A stretch of 64,000 nucleotides of DNA from Cymodocea nodosa. Lineage: Eukaryota; Streptophyta; Magnoliopsida; Alismatales; Cymodoceaceae. The notes below the pieces were generated by a model that did not search any database, was not told the origin of the DNA, and was given only the letters and a program-made list of their open reading frames with translations. Both the position numbers and the translations under genes were made by a program. Positions 46,701 through 56,509 of the stretch are shown here, in pieces (the stretch's first letter is position 1; the number at the start of each line of letters is the position of its first letter). The DNA is taken from positions 16,512,001-16,576,000 of the forward strand of contig CM072343.1 in assembly GCA_036874045.1 (NCBI GenBank), written 5' to 3'.

Positions 46701-49700
46701 AACTATCAAAATGAAAAAAAAATTGAGAACTTTGAAAAATATAAATTAGCAAAAAAGAAGGCGAAGAAAATAGTTAGTGAAGTTAAAAATGAAGCTTATA
46801 ATGAGTTACATGACAGCATAAATACAAAATAAACTAAAATAGTATTTATTGCTAAGGGAAGAGAAAGAAAAATAATCTGCCTCCTGCTAAGTCAGACTAG
46901 CTAACTAGATGCACTCAAACTAGCCAGGACACTTGGCCTGCAACATAGCTTGGACTGATTGGTTGGATGGAGGTTGATCGAATCCCCTCTGATACTTAAA
47001 TTAGTTGAGTGGAATGAACAAAGATAAATCAAGTTTTCAGTTGCGATTAACATACATATAGCAATGCATTTAATATAGCATTTATACTTAAGCAAGGATG
47101 ATTGTGGGTGAGATCCAAACAATTGTTGCTGGTTGTGTAGAGCCAATGTGGATAGCATGTCAACTTCAAGATGACATCTGTACAACCTACCATACACCAC
47201 ATAGGCATTGCATGGCAACCATATCATACAAGTGTGGTCTACATAAGCATGCCTTGCCTCACTATACGTTCCTCAAGGATCATGTCAAATCTTTTGTTCC
47301 TCGAGGAGAATATTCTCTCATGAAGATGATGATCTCATTGGTGAAACCTTGGGCAGGAGACTTGGTTAGAATGGAAGGAACAGGTCAGACGACCACTCAC
47401 ACTAACAGCAATCACATGATGGCTAACCAACCACTTTACCTCTCCTACTCCATTTGATTTACGTTGCTTAGGCCAGCTCACCCAAACACCCTCATCAAGA
47501 TGGGCCACACTCCCTTCCTCCCACCCCCTCTTTCTCTCAGTCCTCTCTCTTTCATCTCTCTCCTCACCCTTTCCTCCTCTTTGCCTCTCCCTCTCTCTCT
47601 TGGGCTGATCACACAATTCTCATGTCGCCCCATGCATTCCACATCAATGGGGCCCATGGTGGTGGGACCCACTCAATTAGGCACCCTAATCGAAAAACTA
47701 GAGATTTGAGTGAAGTTATGTGAATTAAAAAGGATGTATTTATAAAAAATCTTAGTAAAAGATAATCAAATTAAAGAGAATATAGATATTTTGATGAAAG
47801 TCTTAATGAAACTACCATAAAAAAATTTATATACAAAATTTGGGTAATTGTGTTAATAATAAAAACTAAAATTATTTTAAAAGAGTTAATACCCAATTTT
47901 TAAAATTAGAAAAATGCCAAGAGAATGGAAAAATACTCTAATACTTGTATTTATAAATTGTAATAATTATCATGATATTTATGTTAATGAGTCATACATT
48001 GAAATTTTAGAAAGAGTAATTGGATAAGTTTTATGACATGTAACAATAATCACATAAACTTAATTTGGATTTATGTCAAGTAGACTAACAATGAAAACTA
48101 TTTATCTACTTAAACAATTAATTGGAAATTTTAAAGTTAAGAAAAAACATCTATATGGTTTTAGTTTATTTAAGAGAAGCTTGTGATGATGTACATAGAC
48201 ACATGTATGACAAAAAGGCAAGTAGTGTTAAAATTATATATAAGACGTGACAAGAAAATTTCCTATTAAAATAGGTTTACACTAAGAATCATTTCTAAGT
48301 CATTTGTTTGTCTTAATTATAGATTAAAAAATTCAACAAGAAAACCTTAATTTATTTGCTCATGACAGTTTAATTGATGAAAGTAAGGTAGAAGTTAATT
48401 TTAAATTAGAAGTATGGAGAGATACCTTAAAATCAAATAATTTAGAATATGTTAAAGATTGAATATTGTTAAAGCTATTGTAATGGGATTCACTTAACTT
48501 TAAACAGATATCCATTTATGTGCTCCTTTATATACCCTGGTGTACTCCTGTAAGATGTATGATACTATTTTGAAATAGTAATTCAACTTGGTATCAGAGT
48601 TAGGTTACCACTATCGGCAACTTTTCCCTTCCTCTTTGTTTTTTTTCATTTCTCTCTCCAATCCCAACCACTACCCACCACCTCACTGCCTAATGCCATT
48701 GATTCCCATCCCCTTCTTCCCAATCAGCATCGTATGTCATCAATGTTGATTGTGTAGATCTCGTATGGCACACTCTTCTTCAGTCGAGCAATCTGGCCCA
48801 ATCTCTCGTTGTCTGATAGTCCCGTCAAACTCAACTCTATCACCACCTGTTGCTCATTGAGAAGTCTCATCAGATTTGAGCAATCTAACTCACTGAGAAG
48901 CTCAACCCAATCTGTCTAATGCATCCAATAGTTGCCACTATTTTCTATGAGTCTAACTATCCGATGATGAAGTTGTCTGAAGTTCTAGTTGTCCGACCTT
49001 TCCTCTTTGATTGTCCCAGTCGTTCGATTCTCCTACATAATTGATAACATCGGTCGTCTACAAGGTCATGAAGATAAGGGTTGCAAACTTTGCCTAGATT
49101 GTGCTCTACCTATGAGCTACGATCTACCTAATACTTGGAACAAGTTAAAAAACAAAAAAAATAAGGCTTCCAACTCCAACACATCTTCATCTAGAGTTTC
49201 CCATGGAAGCACCAGAGCTTAGGTTGATCTACTTATTAGAAATTTTCCTTGAGCTTTTGAGAAGCTAAACGACCCTAATTACATGTTATGGGCTCATAAT
49301 TTTGAGACCATTGTGATACTCACCACCAAGAGCATCATCTATCTCTTTCACCACTTGATATGGATGATTCAATCTACAAAGATTGGGCTGCTGCTGATGT
49401 TGCAATTATCTCTTGAATGTTACCCAACATGGAATCCACCGTTACTCAAGGATTTCAATGGTTCAACCTGCCAAGAAGATTTGAGATGCTCTGTGCAAGA
49501 TCTACAAGTTTAAAAAGAATATCTCCAAAATTTTCCAAGTGTATGAACAATTATTCTGGCTTCACCAAGGAGAACAAACATGTCAAGAATACTATTGTAC
49601 TCTTAAAGGGTTGATAGATGAGTTAAACATCTATAAACCACCCACAACCAACATCACCACCTTTCAACGCTATCAAGAGGAGCTACCTGTCGTAGTTTAT

Positions 49701-52700
49701 CTAGCTAGTTTAAATTTAGATGTGGCTTCTAAGATTCAAGGGCAAGTCTTAGATGCAAAACCCATGTCAGGCCTAGATGAGACCTTTGCCTGGGTCATAA
49801 GGATCTCAACACAACCCTCTACCATACACAATTCTTCATACAATGATCAGTCTACCTTAATGATTTTTTATGGCCAATGTAGACGCAACAATAGGAGACA
49901 TAGCGACAGACAACATCCAAAATGTCAATGGTATGACAAGATAGGGCATCATTTGGAAAAGTATTAGGACAAATTCGCACACTTAAAGTGTTTTTGCCAA
50001 TATCAATCAGGAGAATCACTGTTCCAATAATGTCATCTCTTTTAGACCTACTATCATAATCTCACAAATGGATTACAACTGTCTGCTACAAAGACAAGAG
50101 ACTCAAACCACTACCATGAGTGCTCATACTTCTTTTACTCATCTAGGTACTAATGTCAATACTATCATTTTTACCTCTAGTGATGATCCCTGGATCATTG
50201 ATTCAGAAGCCTCCGCTCACATTTTAGGTATTTCCTTCTTATTTGATTGCATGTCCTCTTTCATCAACAAATCTATTGTTACCATTGTCAATGGTCATTT
50301 AGGTCTCGTCTTTGGTAAGAGAGAGATTCAAACTTCCTCTCAGATGAGACTATACGACGTCTTATATGTCATTAATTTTTCCTTTAATCTTTTATCTATT
50401 GAGGTTCTTACTATTCAACTACAATGTTCAGTGACCTTTTATTGCTTTCATTGCACCTTGCAGACATGACCAAGGATTGGTTTAAAGTATAGACAAAGGG
50501 CAGATGAGGTATACTTGCTAGTCCAAAATGATGTTCCTCATGGCTTAGTCGTGTGCATGTCCAGTATCAACTCTTCAATCTTGTGGCATTATCACTTGGG
50601 ACACCCTTCTTGGAGTAAGCTTCATCAAGTCTTACCATAGGCCTCTATTTCATCTTTCGAATGTAAGTCTTATTAGCTTGGGAAGCATCACCATGCTACC
50701 TTTAAGTACTTGAGTCTTACGTTGTCTACAAATATATTTGATCTTGTTCATTGTGATGTTTGGGGTCTTAGTTATGTCGCGTTTGTCTATGATCACTAGT
50801 ATTACATTGTGTTTGTTGATAACTTTTCTCGTGTGTCTTGAGTTTATCTTTTAAAAAATCATCAAAAAGTTATAGATGTACTTTAAAACTATATTGCGGA
50901 AATTAAGAATCAGTTCACCATTTGCGTCAAAATTCTTCGTACAGATAATGCTCTTGAGTTTATGTAATCTAATTTTCAAAAATTTTATTCCTCTTTTAGT
51001 ATTATGTACTAGACCACATGCTCTCGTACTTTGTAGTAAAATAGGATTGCTAAACACAAATATTGTCACATACTTGATGTTGCTCGCACCTTTATGGTGC
51101 ATATACGAGTGTCCAAGTTTCTTTAATCTGATGTGATCCTCATTGCTACCTATTTAGTCAACTAGATGTCCACTCCTTCAAGGGGACATTCCCCTTTATC
51201 ATCTTTATCCTAATACTGATCTATTTCCTATGACTCATATGTTTGGCTATGTTGGCTTTATTCAAGTCCAATCTCCTAGTATTAACAAGTTTTCTCCTAG
51301 AGTCATTAAGTATGTATTTATCGGATACTCTTGAACTCAGAAAGGATATCATCTTTTCCATCCACCTATTCATAGGTATTACACTTTCATGAATATCACC
51401 TTTTTTGAGTCACAACCTTACTTTGACTCTCCTAGTGATCCTCCCATTGTAGGTCCAAATTTCATTCCCCTTCCTTGTCCTATGGTGCTTGATAATAACT
51501 AGGCCTCTAATGCCCCCACTTCTGAAGAGGATCTTGCACTAAATGCCACAACTTCACCTTAGTTGTAGATATATTGTTGATGACCATGGCCTCCATCATC
51601 CCTATACTCCACTGTCCCTCCTCTCATCTCCGTCGATGAGTCCCCTCTTCTGGATGACTCCCTTCCTATTGCTTTACGAAAGGCTACCCACTCTTGCACC
51701 CAACACCCTCTATCTCATTTTGTTTTTTATGCTAATCTTCACTCTACCTTCCACAATTTTGCCTTGTCTATCTCCACTGAATCCTTGCCCAAGAATCATC
51801 ATGAGGTACTACAAGTACCACACTAGAAAATGGTCATAAATAAGGAGATGAGTGTTCTCTCTCGGGACATGTGAAATCTTGTTCCTTACCTTAACAAAGC
51901 AAATGTGGTTTCATGTCGTTGGGTTTATACTATCAAATGTTGGCCAAATAGTAGCATTGATAGGTACAAAGCCTACTCGATTGCATAGGATTTTTCAAAA
52001 GAATATAATGTCAATTATTCTGAGACGTTTTCTCTAGTTGATTGGCTAGACTTCATACAAGTGATAATGTTTAGAGTTGTCAATCGATCTTAGAAATTAT
52101 TTCAGCTTTATGTTAAAAATATTTTTCTCTATAGTGATTTTGAGGAACAGGTCTTTATAAAACAATCATCTAACTATGTTGCTTAGGGGGAGAATCATGT
52201 CTACTTACTCAACAAAGCTATTTATGACCTCAAGCAGAGTCCTAAGGTGTGGTTTAAGAAGTTCAATAATGTTACGTGGAGTGATAGATTTAACAACTGT
52301 AGAGTTGATTACTCCATCTTTATTAAACGAACTTCAAAGGGAATTGTTATCTTGGCAGTATATGTAGATAATATGTTAATAGGTGATGACACTCAAGGTA
52401 TCAAGGAAACCAAGAAATTTTTATAGAAGAATTTTGCTACCAAAGACATGGGCACACCACGATATTTTCTTGGGGTGGAACTTGTTTATTTTAAAGACAA
52501 TCTATTCTTATCACAATGAAAATATGCACTAAACTTACTAAAAGAGACAAGTCTGAAAGGTTGCAAGCTTGAAACTACACTAATAGAACAAAATCATCCC
52601 TTTTGGGAGGTTGAATCACCTCAATTTGGAGATCCAAGACAATACTAAAGGCTAGTTGGGAAACTAATATATTTGATTGTCATAAGACCAGATATCTCAT

Positions 52701-55700
52701 ATGTCATTAATTTACTTAGTCAGTTCATGCATACTCCTAATGAAACTCACTGGCAAGGTATACTTCAAGTGTTGGCTTACATCAAAAGTGTTCCTTTAGG
52801 TGTTGGCTTACATTAAAAGTGTTCCTGATAAAGGACTTCTATATAAAAAAAAGATCACTTGAAAGTTGAAGGTTATTCTAATGTTGGTTATGCTGGAGAC
52901 AAGATGGATAGAAAATCTAACTCAAGCTACTGTATCTACAATAAGAAATAAGAAATAAAACATTATTTCCAAGTCCAATGTTGAAGTTGAGTATCAAGCA
53001 ATGTCACAAACCACATCTAAGTTAATTTGTACCAAGGCCTTGTTGCAAGAGCTAGAAGTTGGTGTAAGTCTTCTGATGTTGATGTATTGTGACAATCAAA
53101 CTGTTATATATATTGTCAACAATCCTACTTTTCATGAGAAGATGAAATATGTTGAGGTTGATTGTCATTTCATTCGAGATAATGTATTGATAGGTGTGAT
53201 ATTCACCCTTTTTACTCATTTTGAAGATCAGGTTACTGATATTTTCACAAAAGGGTTGGGTGTTAATACCTTCAAAAATTTATGTAACAAATTAGACATA
53301 TTTGATATATATGTTCCAACTTAAGAGGAATTGTAATGGGATCCATTTAACTTTAAATGGATATCCATTTCTGTACTCCTTTATATACCCTTGTATATTC
53401 CTATAAGATGTATAATGCTATTCTGAAATAGTAATCCAACTAATACATGGTGTACAAATTTAGCAATGGTATGAAAAATGATGAAAACATAAAATTGGAC
53501 ATTCAAGAAATCCCCAAAAAGTAAAAATTTTAGATATTTAGGATCCATGATAAATAACAATAGAAAAATTATAGAATATGTTATTGGTAAAATTTAAAAA
53601 GGTTCCATAAAGTGGAAAAACACAATAGTGATGTAATGCAATAAAAAATTCCCTTAAAATTAAAAGGAAAAATCTACAGAAATCTATTCACCAGTTATAT
53701 TTTATGGTAAAAAATGTTTAGTTGTTAAACATGAACATGTGCAAAAGGTTAGTATTATGTATGATAAAATAGTAAGTAGAGTTCAAACTATATTAGAAGA
53801 GACAAGAAATTTTCAAACTAAAACAGGTTTACACTATGGATCATTTCTAAGTCATCTGTTTGTGTAATTATGGACAAAAAATTCAAGGAGGAATATCTTG
53901 ATTTATTTGTTCATGACAGTTTTAGTTAATGAAGGTAAGGTAGAAATTAATTTTAAACTAGAATAATGAAGAGCTACTTAAAATCAAATGATTTGGAATA
54001 AGTATGTCAAAGATTGAATACATAGAATACAAATTTAGTAATGATATTAACAATGATGTAAACATAAAATTGGATGTTTAAAAAATCCTTAAACGTAAGA
54101 ATGTTATATATTTAGGAGCTATAATAAATAATAATAGAGAAATTATAAAAGATGCTATTGACAAAATTGGAAAAGGTTGCATGAAGTAGAGAACACATTA
54201 GTGATGTATAATAACTGTAAGGGTAATGATGTATGAAAGTTATTTGTGTATTATAACTTCATAAGTTTAGTCCCACATTGGTTAAATCATGTTTATCTCT
54301 CTTATGCAATCTCTATATATAGAGGTCTCATCTTTGTTTATGAAATTAATCCACTTCTACCAATCTCTTGCATTCTCACATGGTAGAACTTAGATTTTAA
54401 AATTCTAAGAAGTGTAATAGGTCTAAGTAGAGAGGAGGGAAATCTTAACCATCACACTCCTCCCAACCACCACCACCAGCCCCTATTTAGGTTGCCACCA
54501 CTAATGCCACTGATCTATCCTATCCATTCAAGTTATCGTCGACACTCCTCCTCTTGTGTCCAATCTCTCTCCTACCATTCATCCAAATTTATACTCCCAA
54601 GATCCATTGCTAGAGTTCAAACCTTAATCCTTTATCAAAGGGGTGATCAAGAGGCCAACCATAAACCAAAACATGACCCAAACCTCAAATCTATTTGCAT
54701 CAATGATAGTCGTATCACCACCAACAACTTTCAAGAACAAATATCAAGCAACTATCTACTTGATAGTTACTCTTTGTTGTTTTTCACTTTGTCTTAATGA
54801 ATTTTTCTTATTAATGAACAAAATATTTAGTAAAAGAAGAAACCAATTACCAATACAAACGCTCATCCATGCCAAGTTTAGTCCTCATCACATCCACTTC
54901 TGTTGGCCGTATCCCTAAAGGAGAAAAATGCATCCAAATAAGTTTACTGTGCCTCTAACTTTCCATCAAAAGCTAATAAATAAGAATCCATTTGAACCCA
55001 TCAGAAGTAATAGATTTTGCTTTGAGAATTCCAGCAGATAACATTATGTGAAATGTTATCTTGAATTTCAATGTAGAACATTATATTACATGCATTATTT
55101 TCAATACATAGTCAGGAAACACCTTAGTTGTTTATCACATCAGCTATATAACCTTGAGAATATTGCAGAATTTTTAAATTAATTTTTATATATAAATCCA
55201 TTCTCGAATCACTAGTTGAATGAGAACAAGGGCCATTTAGACCAATAACACATCAACCTGATGATTAAATGTTCTGTGAAACTTTAACTGGATCAATTCT
55301 GAAAATTTGGGTAGTGTTTGGTTTAAATTATAGGTATACTAAATTATATATAATTAAGATTATGCAGATATAAGATAACAAAAATCATATGAATTATATG
55401 TATTATTATGAATATTTTTTATAATTTGTATGTTCAAATTATGCTAGTGTAAATTATAAGTATAAATTGCATAATTCAAGACATAATCCAAGGCACAATC
55501 TTTACATAGTCAATCATATTATACAACCTCTCACAAAGTCATTATGCTTAATCAATCAAATTATAGCCACCATCAGTCATGTTAAAGGCATTTGATTTAG
55601 ATTATAAATATCATCACACAATCCCATAATCAAGTACCCCGTAATCTAAATCAAATGATGCTTTAGTTAATTACCAAGAATATTTGCTTCCATTTCTACT

Positions 55701-55986
55701 TCTGAATTCTGTTCCTCATGAATCTGCCTAAGGAGAGGTAGAATTTTGTGTAGCAAGTAGAGCAATCTTTGCAATCTGAGATTTTTGTTTTCAGTTCGAC
55801 TATAAACCTGCAAAAAAATCTGAATTGTCAATGGGAAAACTTTATTTTATCTAAAAAGAACAATAAAACATATCAAAGAGAATTATATATACCGGAATGA
55901 CACTCCGCAAGCATGCCTTACAGTTGCAGTATCCACAGCAAAAGGGGCATGTAGTCTCAACCTCCTCTCTACTGCGTTCAGGATAC
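31658..55986 (-). CDS. JMJ25-like: KDM3-type JmjC histone H3K9 demethylase (JMJ25-like), 5'-incomplete
   Basis: Ten exons can be joined without any stop or frame break, giving 808 codons: 55986-55893, 55807-55675, 54914-54851, 44354-43577, 35885-35556, 35277-34603, 34516-34444, 34274-34189, 32940-32821, 31732-31658. All introns are GT-AG and all phases match. Order: end of the first zinc-finger region ([14 protein letters not shown]), a helical link ([19 protein letters not shown]), a second Cys cluster ([26 protein letters not shown], space added), then the JmjC domain with Fe(II) ligands His and Asp in KLHCDMSD and the second His in [10 protein letters not shown] roughly 150-residue Ser-rich insert splits the JmjC domain, as in relatives. 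Known role of the family: nuclear 2-oxoglutarate-dependent removal of H3K9 methylation from genes. N-terminal exons (CHQC finger) were not found up to 64 kb. Introns of 10.5 and 7.7 kb are packed with TEs. Which JMJ paralog it is cannot be told. Confidence 0.93.
32535..32690 (+). mobile_element. tRNA-derived SINE (Au-like) in JmjC intron
   Basis: TGGTAATGTTG resembles a Pol III A box, and AGGTTCCAACCCAAGAGCC about 35 bp on contains a B box (GTTCCAACC). AACCTCTTCATCTGTGGGGG then TAGGTTCATGTACAG is the conserved body of plant Au-type SINEs (..GCCTCTT..GGGGTAAGGCTGCGTACA). Degenerate, with a T/A-rich tail. Confidence 0.6.
32821..32940 (-). CDS. JmjC gene, C-terminal JmjC exon
   Basis: Acceptor [48 protein letters not shown] (space added); donor GTACTT. 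Confidence 0.94.
33395..33500 (+). mobile_element. Second degenerate tRNA-like SINE fragment
   Basis: AGAGGTCATCAATTCC matches a decayed B box and is followed by TGGCCTCTTCATATATGTGG, as in the SINE at 32.5 kb. The A box is weak. ATC/AAT microsatellites follow at about 33495-33530. It lies in the same intron as the first SINE. Confidence 0.45.
34189..34274 (-). CDS. JmjC gene, exon with third iron ligand
   Basis: Acceptor [28 protein letters not shown] then CPHQVRNRQ; donor GTGAAT. His of GCPHQV is the distal Fe(II) ligand. Confidence 0.94.
34444..34516 (-). CDS. JmjC gene, HDQTLFLN exon
   Basis: Acceptor [33 protein letters not shown] (space added) and one base; donor GTAAGC. Confidence 0.92.
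34603..35277 (-). CDS. JmjC gene, variable insert exon
   Basis: Acceptor GTGTTAG; begins [12 protein letters not shown], runs through a Ser/Glu/Asn-rich, poorly conserved stretch and returns to conserved [20 protein letters not shown] before donor GTAAGT. 675 bp, phase 0 at both ends. Confidence 0.93.
35556..35885 (-). CDS. JmjC gene, catalytic exon with HxD
   Basis: Acceptor [27 protein letters not shown] through [28 protein letters not shown] (space added); donor GTAACT. It carries the first two iron ligands (His and Asp of HCD). Confidence 0.95.
36400..37628 (+). repeat. Copia-type long LTR with ~120-bp tandem repeats
   Basis: Left part: three diverged ~120-bp units with CAACTTATAATATCAYGTGA at about 36542 and 36661 and a more decayed copy near 36780, each with TATAGTTATGAATTAACT and a GAATAGTTA word. 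Right part: GAGAAAGCAAGAAG/GCTCTTCGTGCG, a 68-bp duplication of TTTCAACCTAAAAG (37216 and 37284), and an end ATTCACCCCTCCCTCTGGTG with ATTCAGTCCTAACA. The end is shared with 5556-5795. No internal region is attached, so a solo LTR is likely. Its left edge is not defined. Confidence 0.55.
37679..42298 (+). mobile_element. Full-length but dead Ty1/copia element
   Basis: LTRs 37679-37806 and 42166-42298 (TGTTGGAACTAGTAGGATCT start) share nearly all features. A TAAAT target duplication lies at 37674-37678 and 42299-42303. Primer site TGGTATC follows the 5' LTR; polypurine tract TTAAAGGGGAG precedes the 3' LTR. Inside, read on the plus strand with many stops and shifts: gag-like DNA to about 38900, protease-type [14 protein letters not shown] (for WIIDSGA..H..G) at 39060, integrase fragments at 39400-40000, and RT pieces [19 protein letters not shown] (about 40780) and [20 protein letters not shown] with the catalytic DD, then RNase H ([20 protein letters not shown]) near 41830. 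It sits antisense in the 7.7-kb JmjC intron. Confidence 0.93.
42720..42800 (-). mobile_element. RTE LINE C-terminal scrap
   Basis: The minus strand carries GTGAAGGATTCAGGTTGTTG then ACCCCATATGG, matching the IHVVDP(I/T)WWDK end of RTE LINEs also seen at 31.5 kb. Only about 80 bp is recognisable. Confidence 0.4.
43577..44354 (-). CDS. JmjC gene, second Cys cluster and JmjC N-terminal exon
   Basis: The largest exon (778 bp). Starts at acceptor ATCCACAG with [17 protein letters not shown] and ends DCLDWCE before [26 protein letters not shown] and [13 protein letters not shown] are the conserved start of the JmjC region. Confidence 0.93.
44720..46095 (-). pseudogene. L1-type LINE reverse transcriptase relic
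   Basis: On the minus strand, from right to left: a [20 protein letters not shown]-type piece (for the L1 word RxxWLKEGDRNTxFFH, frame-shifted) near 46030, [19 protein letters not shown] (..IF.l..DKAPGPDGF) near 45030, [30 protein letters not shown] and [20 protein letters not shown] (for N.TFI.LIPK......DFRPISL) at 44970-44760. The order is that of the plant L1 RT N-terminus. The catalytic part of RT is absent. Lies in the 10.5-kb JmjC intron. The plus-strand ORF at 44602-44943 is its shadow. Confidence 0.65.
46120..48466 (+). pseudogene. RTE-type LINE relic, 5' part (endonuclease and RT)
   Basis: [10 protein letters not shown] then [20 protein letters not shown] and IGKDLNG-like, [19 protein letters not shown] and LACDNKY correspond to the RTE endonuclease. 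After an 820-bp unrelated insertion (46880-47700), [39 protein letters not shown] and HLYGFSLF follow the RT order. Frameshifts and stops are frequent. The copia at 48467 interrupts it at the RT thumb, and the LINE resumes at 53442. Confidence 0.8.
46880..47700. other. Unassigned insertion inside the LINE relic
   Basis: About 820 bp of clearly higher GC than the LINE on both sides, with a 119-codon plus-strand ORF (47098-47457), a C/T-rich tract (47515-47610, CTCTCTCTC) and overlapping ORFs on both strands. No domain or terminal repeat was recognised. The LINE translation breaks off on its left and resumes on its right. Confidence 0.45.
48467..53441 (+). mobile_element. Full-length but dead Ty1/copia element nested in the LINE
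   Basis: 5' LTR 48467-48588, primer site TGGTATCAGAG right after it, 3' LTR about 53330-53441 preceded by AACTTAAGAGGAA. Target duplication AATAT (48462-48466) and AATAC (53442-53446) in LINE sequence, confirmed by the uninterrupted relative at 54010. Inside: gag ([42 protein letters not shown] zinc knuckle) 49280-49970, protease [13 protein letters not shown] at 50190, [18 protein letters not shown] and LVHCDVWG of integrase (50590-50770), RT with CRWVYTIK (51920), [17 protein letters not shown] (52215), [20 protein letters not shown] (DD box changed to DN) and [21 protein letters not shown], RNase H with [15 protein letters not shown]. Many stops, but frames are longer than in the other copia copies. 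Confidence 0.93.
53442..54225 (+). pseudogene. RTE LINE relic, 3' part with internal tandem duplication
   Basis: [20 protein letters not shown], then a KYLGSIINNN-like piece, a [11 protein letters not shown] piece and YIRRDK follow the RTE C-terminal order. From 53799 the sequence starts again at an earlier point of the RT (GACAAGAAATTTTC..., [31 protein letters not shown]) and repeats [20 protein letters not shown] to about 54200. The repeat matches 48252-48466 plus 53442-53640. Confidence 0.75.
54216..54380 (+). repeat. Copia-type short LTR, truncated element
   Basis: TGTAAGGGTAATGATG to CATTCTCACA, then TGGTAGAAC where a primer site belongs. It shares GTTTAGTCCCACATTGGTT, CTCTATATATAGAG and AATCCACTTCTACC with the LTRs of the 15492-18251 element (read on its own strand). 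About 400 bp of leader follows (CACCACCACC, CAATCTCTC), with no partner LTR. Confidence 0.6.
54851..54914 (-). CDS. JmjC gene, 64-bp exon
   Basis: Acceptor TTCTCCTTTAG; encodes (G)[20 protein letters not shown] and two bases of Cys; donor GTAATT. Phases fit both neighbours exactly (2 + 60 + 2 bases). The family word DERxYC at its end confirms it. Confidence 0.88.
55313..55668. mobile_element. MITE-like element with terminal hairpin
   Basis: The ends GTAGTGTTTGGTTTAAATTA (left) and, reversed, GCATCATTTGATTTAGATTA (right) are imperfect inverted repeats. A second, almost perfect inverted pair at the right end (55588-55604 and 55642-55660, GCATTTGATTTAGATTA) can form a hairpin with a loop of about 37 bases. 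AT-rich, non-coding. The target duplication is unclear. The right end is about 10 bp from a JmjC gene splice donor. Confidence 0.5.
55675..55807 (-). CDS. JmjC gene, helical linker exon
   Basis: Acceptor TTTTTGCAG; encodes [44 protein letters not shown] and the first base of Gly. Donor GTAATT lies 13 bp from a hairpin MITE-like element. Confidence 0.9.
55893..55986 (-). CDS. JmjC gene, exon with zinc-finger end
   Basis: Acceptor GGAATAG, then a G that completes Trp, [31 protein letters not shown] and donor GTATAT in phase 0. The CxxCxxxCxCxxC spacing is that of the KDM3 RING-like finger. It is the most 5' exon visible. Confidence 0.9.
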
Positions 55987-56509
55987 CTATTCCAATATTT
56001 CACAAAACATTCATCTTTCCATCAAAACAAAAACAGCTTTATGACTAAAGATAAAAAACAGTTGGGAAGAAGTTTGTGTTGTGGTCAGGGACAGAGCTAG
56101 GATTTTTACGTTGTGGGATCTAAAAGAGTATATGAATGTATTGTGAAAATTGACAAAATTGTTCAATAATTTTGAGTTCCTTTTGGCTGTCCTCAAGCTA
56201 TATAAGTCATCTATATCATGGGTACTAATCTTATACCTTAAACAAATTATAGATACTTCATTCAGTAAATTATTTCATTCCATCATCTCTTATTATTTGT
56301 AGACATTTTGCCCATGCAACTAAATAAATGGCATTTACTATATATTGTTCTTTCATTTACAATATTTGTGTTGTTAATACATTTCTCGTAACATAAGCTA
56401 CGTACAAAATCAAAATAAAAGAATAAGTTATATATTTGTGGGCTTTAATTCTTTGTTCAAATCTTATTGTAGCCATTTCCATATTTTCAAGAACATTGTT
56501 GATGAAAGG
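55987..56509. other. Intron or upstream flank of the JmjC gene, no exon seen
   Basis: AT-rich; searched on the minus strand for the expected CHQC zinc-finger exon ending in a split Trp codon, without success. ATTTTTACGTTGTGGGATC near 56102-56120 looks like a transposon-derived word common in plant introns. Confidence 0.3.

Noticed and set aside
47464-47709. Ser/Pro/Leu-rich 81-codon ORF
   Set aside because: Translation of a CT-rich simple-sequence tract.
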